DNA from: CAIZQW01 sp942493055 | GTDB lineage: Bacteria; Verrucomicrobiota; Kiritimatiellia; RFP12; UBA1067 | Assembly (NCBI GenBank): GCA_942493055.1 | Contig: OW818680.1 | Coordinates: 2,294,001-2,358,000, forward strand | DNA: 64,000 nucleotides | Direction: 5' to 3' | Shown here: positions 16,061-23,987 of the stretch, one piece after another | Layout: each line of letters opens with the position of its first letter | Numbering within the stretch: the first letter of the stretch is position 1 | Position numbers and translations under genes: made by a program | The notes under the pieces: model-generated | What the model was told of the DNA's origin: nothing | The model's database searches: none | The model's input: the letters and a program-made list of their open reading frames with translations, nothing else

Positions 16061-16411
16061 ATGTATAGAGTTACTGATCGCAGATTAAACAAAGCTCTCA
16101 ATATTCTTGAACATCACAGAGCCATCCTCCATAAAACAAGGAGCATGGATGCAACAGGTTTTGAGATGGAGCTTAGAGAATGCTGGGCCGTTGGATACCA
16201 GGAAATGAAAGATTTAGCCGAGGATCTATTAAAGAATGGGCGCTATCGGTATGTGGCTGCATACTACATGGAACACTCTAACGGGTCACCGGATATGGCA
16301 GTAAGCGAGTTTTGGGAGCCACTAACTAAACTGTATGGAGTCCCATATTTTCGCGCAGAGGGCCAGGAGGAGGGAAGGAAACGATTTTGGGCGACGATGC
16401 CTCAAGAATAA
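16061..16411 (+). CDS. Uncharacterised small protein
   Basis: 116 residues, ATG 16061 after GGAGAAACT. Mostly helical by composition: ten Arg/Lys in the first 25 residues, a central acidic helix (QEMKDLAEDLLKNG), and a Trp/Phe/Tyr-containing end (FWEPLTKLYGVPYF). No signal peptide or membrane segment. I do not recognise the family. It lies in a series of short plus-strand genes with gaps of about 110 bp or less to the next, typical of accessory cassettes. Confidence 0.6.
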   Translation: MYRVTDRRLNKALNILEHHRAILHKTRSMDATGFEMELRECWAVGYQEMKDLAEDLLKNGRYRYVAAYYMEHSNGSPDMAVSEFWEPLTKLYGVPYFRAEGQEEGRKRFWATMPQE

Positions 16412-16520
16412 CGCAAGGCCACCCGCGTAGCTGAAAGCGACTTGACTAAGCGATGCTGAGAATTCATACTAAGTCCATCGGATAGCTACTGACAATCATC
16501 ACCATAAAAAGGAGACAACC

Positions 16521-16823
16521 ATGCCATCCATTGACGCGATCCTAGCCAAGTTCACCGTCGGGGATGTGATTCCCAGTAAGAGCGGACGCAAGACCTATCA
16601 GATACTCGCCATCGAGCCTGGCATAAGCGTCACCCTTGGGCATGCAGGGCGAGTACCATCTGTATTGACCTGGGAGCAGATTGAAATTGTCTACTGGGCA
16701 GTGATGTCAAAAGAGGAGAAGACGCTCACGACATCGGAAGTCGACGAGTTGCTGAAACACCACCCGGCAACACGTAACGCCAGCACTATGTGCGCTTTGG
16801 TCTTATCTATGATGAAATATTAA
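16521..16823 (+). CDS. Uncharacterised small protein
   Basis: 100 residues with a strong ribosome binding site (AAGGAGACAACC before ATG 16521). The first half looks like a small beta domain (FTVGDVIPSKSGRKTYQILAI ... SVTLGH). The second half is helical with a regular SKEEKTLTTSEVDELLKHHP stretch. It ends 18 bp before the next gene, so the two probably form one transcript. No family recognised; the SH3-like first half could be a nucleic-acid-binding fold, but that is speculation. Confidence 0.62.
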   Translation: MPSIDAILAKFTVGDVIPSKSGRKTYQILAIEPGISVTLGHAGRVPSVLTWEQIEIVYWAVMSKEEKTLTTSEVDELLKHHPATRNASTMCALVLSMMKY

Positions 16824-16841
16824 TTCATAATCGAGAGAACG

Positions 16842-17549
16842 ATGATCATTAACAATAATAAAACCGACTATCTCGTAAGTGCCGCTAAAGGCATGCTTGG
16901 CGCTGCACCTTATGTGGGGCCAATAATCACTGAGCTTATTGGAAACATAATTCCGAATCAAAGGATAGATCGGATTTCAAAATTCATTCAGCTTCTCGAT
17001 GAACGAATAAAAAATATTGAAAAGCCGACAATAGAACAAAGATTAAGCGATACGGATTTTGTTGATCTTTTTGAGGATAGTTTTTTTGCCGTAGCAAAGT
17101 CATTAACTGACGAAAGACGCTCTTATATTGCTTCATTGCTAATAAATAGTCTCTCTAGCAAAGATATTGCAGTCTCCAAGGCCAAAATACTGCTGCATCT
17201 TCTTAATGAACTCAGCGACCCAGAAATAATACTGCTCCAATTCTATGCAAAATGCCTAACGGATGATCGTGACGCATTCTATGAAAAGCACAAGAATGTG
17301 ATTGAAGGCGCAGATGCTTATCTGGGATCTTCAAAGGAAGAACTCGATAATGCTGCCCTCGACGCAACAAGGAATCCACATCTGGAACGGCTGGGTTTGA
17401 TCGATCCTCTCTTTTCTGCTACTCGACGAAAACTACCAGAATTTGACACCAAGACAGGGAAGATTAAAGCATCCTCCTATCAAATATCTTGCCTCGGATG
17501 TCTCTTATTGAGATTCATCGATCTTGATGATGGTATGAAACGAGAGTGA
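16842..17549 (+). CDS. Uncharacterised protein with amphipathic N-terminus
   Basis: 235 residues, ATG 16842. The first 45 residues contain a glycine-rich hydrophobic segment (GMLGAAPYVGPIITELIG) followed by a basic amphipathic helix (NQRIDRISKFIQLLDERI), an arrangement I associate with small membrane-attached accessory proteins of prokaryotic defence regions. The remainder is helical and acidic, with LTDERRSYIASLLINSL as the clearest segment. No catalytic motif is visible. It sits between the small protein at 16521 and the PD-(D/E)XK-like gene at 17592 (42-bp gap) and may work with the latter. Low GC compared with flanking core genes. Confidence 0.62.
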   Translation: MIINNNKTDYLVSAAKGMLGAAPYVGPIITELIGNIIPNQRIDRISKFIQLLDERIKNIEKPTIEQRLSDTDFVDLFEDSFFAVAKSLTDERRSYIASLLINSLSSKDIAVSKAKILLHLLNELSDPEIILLQFYAKCLTDDRDAFYEKHKNVIEGADAYLGSSKEELDNAALDATRNPHLERLGLIDPLFSATRRKLPEFDTKTGKIKASSYQISCLGCLLLRFIDLDDGMKRE

Positions 17550-17591
17550 TTTTATCCTCTCACAACTTTGTTGTTAGGAATAGTCTATACC

Positions 17592-18128
17592 ATGAATAAT
17601 ACCCTTACTCAAATTAAGATCCCGCCCAATTCCGTCTCTCTCGCCGGGGAATTCGCGGTGCTCTCACAACTAGCTCTTTATGGCTATGACGCAAACATGA
17701 CTCTCGGTCGCACCAAAAGCGTGGACATCCTTGCCTCCGATCCCAAGACGGACAAGTTCTATCAGATCGAAGTCAAAACCAAGCTGGACACCCGGAAGAA
17801 CACCACGGATTCCGATTCCAGATTATTCGGCAAAATCGTTAGCTCCTGGATGATGGGCGAGAAGCATGAGACCATTCACCGCCCCAATCTATGGTATTGC
17901 TTTGTGCTGATCGCGCAGGAGACAAAGGCCACCCGGTTCTTTCTCGTACCGAATAAAGTGGTCTCGGAATATGTCCAGGCACAGCATCAGCTCTGGCTGA
18001 AGGAAGAGGGTAAGGTCCATAAGGATACACAGATGCGGAGCTTCCGGATTGGAAAAAAGGGAGAAGAGTATAAAATCTCGACCCCGACTGCAGAACAATA
18101 TGAAAACAATTGGGAGTTCAGGAAGTGA
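17592..18128 (+). CDS. PD-(D/E)XK nuclease-fold protein
   Basis: 178 residues from ATG 17592 (MNNTLTQIK); an upstream in-frame TTG at 17568 is less likely. The core shows the restriction-endonuclease-like pattern: Glu20 in LAGEFAVLSQL, Asp45 in SVDILASD, then Glu60-x-Lys62 in YQIEVKTK, the order and spacing of PD-(D/E)XK enzymes. Proteins of this size with an aspartate just before a variable loop and IEVKTK are common stand-alone nucleases or Holliday-junction-type endonuclease relatives in accessory regions. The rest is helical with a basic middle. Function is likely DNA cleavage; whether it acts alone or with the gene at 16842 is unknown. Confidence 0.72.
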   Translation: MNNTLTQIKIPPNSVSLAGEFAVLSQLALYGYDANMTLGRTKSVDILASDPKTDKFYQIEVKTKLDTRKNTTDSDSRLFGKIVSSWMMGEKHETIHRPNLWYCFVLIAQETKATRFFLVPNKVVSEYVQAQHQLWLKEEGKVHKDTQMRSFRIGKKGEEYKISTPTAEQYENNWEFRK

Positions 18129-18182
18129 GCTGGCACAAACGCATGTGGGCGACTGACTCGTGAAGTTAGCGAAACAAAATAA

Positions 18183-18659
18183 ATGAAACCGGAATGGCAA
18201 GACTATCCTCTTTGGTTGCTCACGGCAGCCGCCCGATCCACGGCGGGTGGAATCGTTACGCTCATGGTTTCCCTATGCCTCGGTACACAGCTCGGTTATT
18301 TGGCTTTAGAGGGGCACATCTACTCTCCGACCTGTACCGAAGACTGGCTTGCCTTGGTATTCTCCTTCCTTTGGCCGATATGTGTCGCCTGCATAGCGCT
18401 CTGGGGTTTTCTATATGCGGTGCTCATCGCCTGGTTTGGCTATCTGCTAATCCATCAGGATGCTCCCAGATTGCGTACGGGGGCATTCATTGTTTTCCCT
18501 CAGTTTGCATGTACCGTAATCACGATAGGCTTTCTGGAACATTTTGACAAGGAAATGGTATTGAGGCTAACAGTAGCAACGCCACTGGTTCTTTTGCTTT
18601 CAACCTCACCATGTTTAATCGCTTGGTGGAGGAGAAGTATTGCCAACCAGAGCGTCTAG
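18183..18659 (+). CDS. Small integral membrane protein
   Basis: 158 residues, ATG 18183. Four hydrophobic stretches are apparent, at about residues 15-40, 55-90, 100-120 and 128-148, so the protein is probably a four-helix membrane protein with short loops and an RR-containing tail. No motif was recognised. It is the last gene of the plus-strand accessory series. Membrane proteins of this kind are frequent cassette cargo. A short inverted repeat (TTGCC facing GGCAACGTTGG) overlaps its end. The following 18660-19179 stretch has no gene I can support; it contains a GC-rich palindromic block near 18770. Confidence 0.6.
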   Translation: MKPEWQDYPLWLLTAAARSTAGGIVTLMVSLCLGTQLGYLALEGHIYSPTCTEDWLALVFSFLWPICVACIALWGFLYAVLIAWFGYLLIHQDAPRLRTGAFIVFPQFACTVITIGFLEHFDKEMVLRLTVATPLVLLLSTSPCLIAWWRRSIANQSV

Positions 18660-19179
18660 GCAACGTTGGAAAAAAGTATCCATCCACCGCCGCCTACCTA
18701 TAGCCGCAAATAGCATGGCAAAATGCATCGTGCATGCCCATCCTACGCCGAAAGCCGGAATGCTTGGCACGGCCGGGCCCCCTGCATCAGGCCCAGCATC
18801 CCCGCCATCTTCCCGAACCCGTCCAGCCCGTTGAGCCTGAGCTGTATCCTACACATGTTCACACATCTAACGTCCGTGTCCATGCCGTAGAGCTCCAGCT
18901 TGTTTGTCCCCTCACGCCCTAAAGCGTCGTTAACGACTTTGGCGTAGGCCAGCAGGCAGAGGGGTCGTGTTTTGACATTAGCCATTAAATCCTTTCAGCC
19001 CGTCCATTCAATTGCTTTTCGTGCGTTGAATAGCCATGAACTCTCTTCATCATGTGATGGATGATACTCGTTTGGGATGTACAGAGCAAGCAACAACTGA
19101 AAAACAAAAGCATCACTATTACTTGGTTGACATTCCACCCAACTGTAGGGACGCAAGTCTCAACACCAGGAGAAAAACT

Positions 19180-19302
19180 ATGTCGGAAGAGAACACCGTT
19201 GACTTCGCGGCGCTGAGCGAGGAGCTATCCGCCCGCGTGACGGAGCGTGAGTCTTGGCGCTCTGTAGCGCAACGCCTTGACAGGCGTTCGGCGGTCTCAT
19301 AG
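19180..19302 (+). pseudogene. Gene start truncated by Rep-1 repeat
   Basis: ATG 19180 has a proper ribosome binding site (AGGAGAAAAACT) and codes for MSEENTVDFAALSEELSARV..., but after about 27 codons the sequence runs into an inverted Rep-1 fragment that supplies the last codons and the stop. The frame is therefore a 40-residue remnant or chimeric peptide. The original gene cannot be identified. Confidence 0.5.
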
Positions 19303-19320
19303 ATCCCGCCGTACTGCATT
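19258..19320 (-). repeat. Rep-1 fragment, inverted
   Basis: Reverse complement of the part of Rep-1 that includes CAGTACGGCGGGATCTATGA and AACGCCTGTCAAGGCGTT, present three times near 3-7 kb. A degenerate copy is also seen at about 38828-38900. Confidence 0.75.
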
Positions 19321-19439
19321 TCTTTGCTTTGTGATCTTTGCGTTCTCTGTGGTTAATAACGGAATCCAGAAACAAAGGATGTCACCACCAAACAAAAAAC
19401 CGTAAACGTTGAAGTTCAACATTTACGGTTCTGAAAATT

Positions 19440-19516
19440 TGGTGGGAGATAGAGGACTCGAACCTCCGACCCCTTGCATGTCAAGCAAGTGCTCTAACCA
19501 ACTGAGCTAATCCCCC
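19440..19516 (-). tRNA. tRNA-Val (anticodon GAC)
   Basis: Reads on the minus strand as a full cloverleaf: acceptor GGGGGAT pairing with ATCTCCC (one G-U), D-arm GCTCAGTTGGTTAGAGC, anticodon stem CTTGC/GCAAG with loop TTGACAT (anticodon GAC), T-arm with GGTTCGAGTCC, discriminator A and an encoded CCA (19440-19442). GAC decodes GUC valine. It stands alone between repeat elements. A 26-bp inverted repeat (AACCGTAAACGTTG.. facing ..CAACATTTACGGTT) lies downstream on the minus strand at about 19398-19430 and may act as its terminator. Confidence 0.95.
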
Positions 19517-19581
19517 AAAGCGGCGAAAAGTGGGCATACTTTAGTATAATTTGTGGCGGATGTCAATTGTGGACTTGCGAT

Positions 19582-19739
19582 AATATTGGAATATTGGAAT
19601 GTTGGAATGATGGAATGATGTGCCTGGGGGGCGTGACTTCGGCGAGCCGACCGACTGCCACGAGGATGGGATGTCTAGGCATTTGGCCTCACAATCCCCC
19701 CCCCACTATTCCAATATTCCATTATTCCACCATTCCATC
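19582..19739. repeat. Nested inverted-repeat element (TGGAAT type), locus 1
   Basis: A left arm made of repeated TGGAAT units (19582-19620) faces a right arm of ATTCCA units (19705-19739) across an 85-bp GC-rich core. The same architecture, with unrelated cores, occurs at 33485-33698, 34666-34816 and 63626-63784. Confidence 0.75.
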
Positions 19740-19752
19740 TTTCTCCGCTGTG

Positions 19753-22700
19753 CTATTCAAACACAATACGGTAGGCAAAGGATTTGCCGTCGCAGGCGAT
19801 GCGGAAGGTCGCGCCGTCAAGGGACCAGTTCGGGGTTTTCGATCCTGCATAGAAGGGATCAACCATCTCGACCTTCTTGATCTTCGCGTAGGCGGAGGCC
19901 AGATAGGTCAAAGAGATGTCTGCGTTGAAGGCTCTGCTGCCCGGCAAGGGCGTGAGCAGCCACGTGCCGTTGCCTTCGTTGACCAGACGGAATGCGCCGT
20001 CTGTTGAGAGGTCGCCGAAGTCCAGCAGCCGCCCGTCGACGTTCAGCCCTTGCGCACGCTCGGCCGCGCCTCCGTCTTCCTTCACATAACGCCCCTCGGA
20101 AAATCCCTTCGCATCTTTCGCGACGTGGAGTTCGCCGCCCATGATGCGATGGCCGGCTTCAGCAGGGCCTTCGCCGATCATGAGCCGTGCGCCATCGCCC
20201 GGACGGTAGAGTCCGTAACGCACCGTATACACGCCGGCCTGCGCCTCTTGAGGAAGGCGCACCGGCACGACAACATCCCACTCGCCAGGCCCGGCAAAAC
20301 GTTTGGCGTCAAAGGGAATGGCGGCCTGGAAGGCAATGTTCTCGCCTGACTTTTCACCCGGCGTGCAGATGTGCATGAAGGGCCGGTAATCAGCGATCGG
20401 CTCCAGCACCTTGAAGTGAAGCGTCACATCAAAGGCTCCGTTGCCGAGATATTTGCCCTCCTTCACAACGGACTCGACCTTGAACTTGCTTAACGTATTG
20501 CTGAGCGGACGCGCATCGACAAAGAGCGCCTTCTCGGACTTTGCAAAGCCCACACGCTGTCCGTCAATCAGGAAGACGCCGGCCTTTGCACGGGGCGTCT
20601 CAACATAAAAACCGTACTGCGGCAGTTTCTTTCCATCCGCCACAGTCCAGACGTCATTGCTGCCGCGATTGACCCAGACGCGCGCCTCTTTGCTGAAGAC
20701 GGTCTGCTGCTGATGGATGGTCTTGCCGAAGGCATGGGACTCGAAGGTCTCGCGCGCCAGCACGTCGCAGGCATCATGCAGCAGCCAGTAGGTCATGATT
20801 GTGCGACGCGAGAAGGGGCCGTCGCACATGGGGTTGCGTCCGCCCATCACGGTGTTGGAGAGATAGTCGTCCGAGCCATACCCATGCAGGGGGTTGCCGC
20901 CGTGGTCGTCCCAGTCCCGCGCAGCATAGCGCGGGCCCAACCCGCCGGCCAGCAGGACCATCTTCCCGTGCGTGGCCATGTCATGCCAGGGCGTGCGCTC
21001 GGAATCTGCAAATCCGCTCATCCAGCGGTTTGCGCCAAAGTGGTCGGACTGTGTCGCATCCACCGAACCGATCAGCGCGTCCGTGCCCGCTTCGCTGACC
21101 ATCGGACCATCCTTGCGCAGCCGCTCGCGGCAGGTGTCAAAGGCGCCTGCCCACTCTTTCGCAGTGCGCATGCGCGGATAGAATGTCCCAGCGCGGTCAT
21201 AGTAATCCACAGGCGCGACAGCGGTGAAAACATCGATGAAGAGTCCGTCCGGATTGAATCCGTCATGCATCAGCTTCAGGTTCGCCTCCATCCACGGACG
21301 GAAGGCATGGGGCATCCACTTGTAGCTCAACGCGCGGCGTCCTTCGTTATACCAGGCGCGCACGGGTTTGCCATCCGAGGAGAAGTAGACGTGGTCATAG
21401 CTGTACCCTTCAGCATCTGGATAGAAGTCGATGTAGTTGTCATGGGGCACAAAGAGGATGCCGGCTTTGCGGGCTGCTTCACGCATCGCCTGGAAGGGTT
21501 CAAGTCCGCCCATCGGCGGATAGATCTCAGGCAACCTGTAATCATATCCCCAGCGCTGCCAGACATGCTTTACAAAGAAGGCGTCATTCAAGCCGTAGCG
21601 GCCAGCCTGTGTTAAATCCTCTGCTGCCTTGAGATAGTCGCCGCCCCATTGATCGAGGCAGAGACGTCCCAGGATAGAATCCACGCCCCTGCCCTTCTTG
21701 AAGCCGCAGACGTCGGCGTAGAGGCGCGCAGCGTCGTAGGCCCCTTTGGCAGAGGGGATCAGCATGAAGGTCGCGTCATGGGGTGTCTCCAAGGAGAAGC
21801 GCTTGGTCTCCGGCACATAGACTGCGCCATCCGGAAAAACATCGCTGGCCTGAAGCAGGCTCAAGCCGTTGGGATAATCCGCGCCCACGTGCCGCGTGCT
21901 CAGTCCGAAGCCGCCGCTGTGCAGCTTAAAGGGTCCCGGATTTTCGATCACATTTCCTAAGCCTGCATAGACGCGCCAGACCTTCTCATTGCAGGGGCCG
22001 AGGGCCAAGCGCGTAAAGCGCGGCGTTCCTCGGTCATCCCGCTTCGCTTCGGGCATGTCCCAGGCGATCTTCAAGACGCCTTGCTCCACGCTCATCTTCG
22101 TCCGGACCGTCAGCATGCCAGAGGGACGCGACACCTCATGCACGACCTCATCCGTGCCGCCCCACGTTTTGGAACTCTTCACCTGCAGCACGGGTTGTCC
22201 GTTCTCGACACCGCCCACGTTCAAGCCATCCACCTCGCACTGAAATCCGCGATAGGTCAAGGCGCGCGTCCCGTCCGTGAAGGCCAGCACGCCGTCGGTG
22301 ATCCCCTGCTCGCCCAGCTCAATCGCAGCGCCAAAGGCCTGCTTGTTCACCTGTACCAGGAAGGCACCCTTGCCGGTCGCACGTTTTTGCTGCAGGACCT
22401 CTTTGGCTCGCGCAACCGCCGCCTGTTCGCGCGCCTGCCATTGCGCCTCCGTGGGCAGCTTGGGCAGCGTGCCCACGATGAGCACGACATCGCCCCAGAA
22501 GCAGGAGTCGCAGGTGGTGTTGTTCTTCGGGCCGGGCCCTGACCAGACGCGCACCGTGATGCGCTGCCCTGCGTAGGCGCTGAGATCAGCACAGCCAGCC
22601 TCCCAGGTCTTCGAGTCGCTGAAGCGGGTAAACAGCTCCTTCTCAACGCCAGCCGCGTCTGCCACAACAACCTTAAATTCGACGCCGTCACTCTTCGGTT

Positions 22701-23472
22701 CAGAGGGGGACGACTCACGGATGGCGGTATGAAACGCAAGCGACGCCGGCTTATTCGACGGGAGCGAGACCGTATAATCGGTCCAGACAGCGCCGGAGCC
22801 GTTCCGATAGGGCGGATGCATATTAAATCCAGGACGCGCAACGCCGCCCCGTGTTTGAAGGCCGCGTGAGTGATGGGTGCCGCTCTCAGGGTCGCTGCTG
22901 GAATAGTGGAGCCCCAACTCAACAGGCTTCTCCTTCTGCTGATAAAAGGTACGTCCGGCCAGCGCATCCAGGCGCGAGATGCCTTCGCGCGCCATCAGCT
23001 CCTGTGCAGGCGCTCCAGCATGTGCCTTCTCCTGCTTCACCTGCGCTTCAAAGAGCGCGATGGGATGGAGGACGACATCCTTGCCCTCCAGCTTTACAGT
23101 CATCTGGGCATGGACCGGATATAAAGCAGCGAGCACGCGGGGTGAGGCAACGGCTTTAAAGGTGAGCGCCCGCTGCTGTCCAGGGTCCATCTGGACTTCG
23201 AGCGTGTCGCTTCCCGCGATCTTCCAGTCATCGTTCAGCCAGACGCGAAGGCAGCCCGCGATCTTATCAGTCCGGTCGTTTTTCAGGGTGACGGTGAATT
23301 CCAGAGGGCTCTCGACAGGCACCTTGCGCAACTTGACACTGTCCCTGTCGCTTGTGTCCGGAAAATCCGAGATGCTCAGTGTCACCTTCGCCTGCTGGTC
23401 CACGGGCGGCAGATAGCCCTGACAGATGGTTGCGAACAGACACAGAAATAATAAACTCATCCTTTTCATCAT
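19753..23472 (-). CDS. Very large secreted glycoside-hydrolase-like protein (GH101/DUF5696-like)
   Basis: 1,239 residues; ATG 23472 or the adjacent ATG 23469, with GGGGGATC upstream. A signal peptide (SLLFLCLFATICQG) precedes a beta-rich N-terminal region. A galactose-binding-like module follows (about 190-330, TDYTVSLPSNKPASLAFHT ... RITVRVWSG), then a beta-sandwich. A TIM-barrel segment (about 600-900) resembles GH101/DUF5696 enzymes: HVWQRWGYDYRLPEIYPP, VPHDNYIDFYPD, DGLFIDVF (candidate nucleophile Asp) and VSEAGTDALIG (candidate acid/base Glu). The C-terminal 250 residues form beta domains. Probable extracellular or periplasmic exo- or endo-glycosidase acting on alpha-galactosaminyl- or galactosyl-type glycans; the substrate is inferred only from distant family likeness. 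Single gene, no obvious operon partner. Confidence 0.72.
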   Translation of the reverse strand: MMKRMSLLFLCLFATICQGYLPPVDQQAKVTLSISDFPDTSDRDSVKLRKVPVESPLEFTVTLKNDRTDKIAGCLRVWLNDDWKIAGSDTLEVQMDPGQQRALTFKAVASPRVLAALYPVHAQMTVKLEGKDVVLHPIALFEAQVKQEKAHAGAPAQELMAREGISRLDALAGRTFYQQKEKPVELGLHYSSSDPESGTHHSRGLQTRGGVARPGFNMHPPYRNGSGAVWTDYTVSLPSNKPASLAFHTAIRESSPSEPKSDGVEFKVVVADAAGVEKELFTRFSDSKTWEAGCADLSAYAGQRITVRVWSGPGPKNNTTCDSCFWGDVVLIVGTLPKLPTEAQWQAREQAAVARAKEVLQQKRATGKGAFLVQVNKQAFGAAIELGEQGITDGVLAFTDGTRALTYRGFQCEVDGLNVGGVENGQPVLQVKSSKTWGGTDEVVHEVSRPSGMLTVRTKMSVEQGVLKIAWDMPEAKRDDRGTPRFTRLALGPCNEKVWRVYAGLGNVIENPGPFKLHSGGFGLSTRHVGADYPNGLSLLQASDVFPDGAVYVPETKRFSLETPHDATFMLIPSAKGAYDAARLYADVCGFKKGRGVDSILGRLCLDQWGGDYLKAAEDLTQAGRYGLNDAFFVKHVWQRWGYDYRLPEIYPPMGGLEPFQAMREAARKAGILFVPHDNYIDFYPDAEGYSYDHVYFSSDGKPVRAWYNEGRRALSYKWMPHAFRPWMEANLKLMHDGFNPDGLFIDVFTAVAPVDYYDRAGTFYPRMRTAKEWAGAFDTCRERLRKDGPMVSEAGTDALIGSVDATQSDHFGANRWMSGFADSERTPWHDMATHGKMVLLAGGLGPRYAARDWDDHGGNPLHGYGSDDYLSNTVMGGRNPMCDGPFSRRTIMTYWLLHDACDVLARETFESHAFGKTIHQQQTVFSKEARVWVNRGSNDVWTVADGKKLPQYGFYVETPRAKAGVFLIDGQRVGFAKSEKALFVDARPLSNTLSKFKVESVVKEGKYLGNGAFDVTLHFKVLEPIADYRPFMHICTPGEKSGENIAFQAAIPFDAKRFAGPGEWDVVVPVRLPQEAQAGVYTVRYGLYRPGDGARLMIGEGPAEAGHRIMGGELHVAKDAKGFSEGRYVKEDGGAAERAQGLNVDGRLLDFGDLSTDGAFRLVNEGNGTWLLTPLPGSRAFNADISLTYLASAYAKIKKVEMVDPFYAGSKTPNWSLDGATFRIACDGKSFAYRIVFE

Positions 23473-23742
23473 GATCCCCCATTCATTTTAGGCTGTAACT
23501 GTAGCACAATCGTGATGGCGAGACAAGCCCGCCGCGCGGGGTGGCGCATCCGCCTTCGCGACGCCTACGGCGGACAGGGTGGCAGTCGGCAGCCTCCTTC
23601 GCCAAGGCTACGGCGGCCAGGGTACCAGTTGGCAGCCGGCTTCGCTCGAAAGCTTCGCCGTGCCAGGGTGAGACCCCAGGAATAAACTGAACCGTCACTT
23701 TTAGCTACGGATTGCGCGGATTGACACGGATTTAGAATTTTT

Positions 23743-23843
23743 ACCGCAAAGAACGCATAGAACACAGAGGAAAGAGATGTACACCTGATTGCGAAACAAA
23801 GAGTTTTGAAGTTGATCTTTGAGATCTTTGTGTTCTTTGCGGT
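23743..23843. repeat. Inverted-repeat element (CCGCAAAGAAC type)
   Basis: ACCGCAAAGAAC (from 23743) faces GTTCTTTGCGGT (to 23843) with about 75 bp between. Related single arms occur at 3383-3410, 5076-5103 and 19325-19350. The rest of the 23473-23987 gap contains CTTCGCCAAGGCTACGGCGG-type motifs (also near 34740, 53010 and 59825) and no gene. Confidence 0.65.
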
Positions 23844-23914
23844 TAAATCAAAATAGAGTTAGGCCGCCTAAAGACGGAACTCCAAACGCGAGAATCGCTG
23901 TTCAACGGGGGCAG

Positions 23915-23943
23915 TTGACGCAGGGGGGTGATTCTGATAAACT
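23915..23943 (+). promoter_or_regulatory. Probable sigma-70 promoter of ppdK
   Basis: TTGACG (23915-23920), a 17-bp spacer and TAAACT (23938-23943), 45 bp upstream of the ppdK start. The -10 matches those in the cassette-repeat promoters. Confidence 0.5.
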
Positions 23944-23987
23944 GTGGTGTTTAATTTTTTAACAAACCAAAAGGATAAGTGGTTATT

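Noticed and set aside
20713..21615. Long plus-strand frame of about 300 codons opposite the GH101-like gene
   Set aside because: It is antisense to a gene with clear signal peptide, domains and codon pattern; its own protein is Arg/His/Gly-rich with no family likeness.
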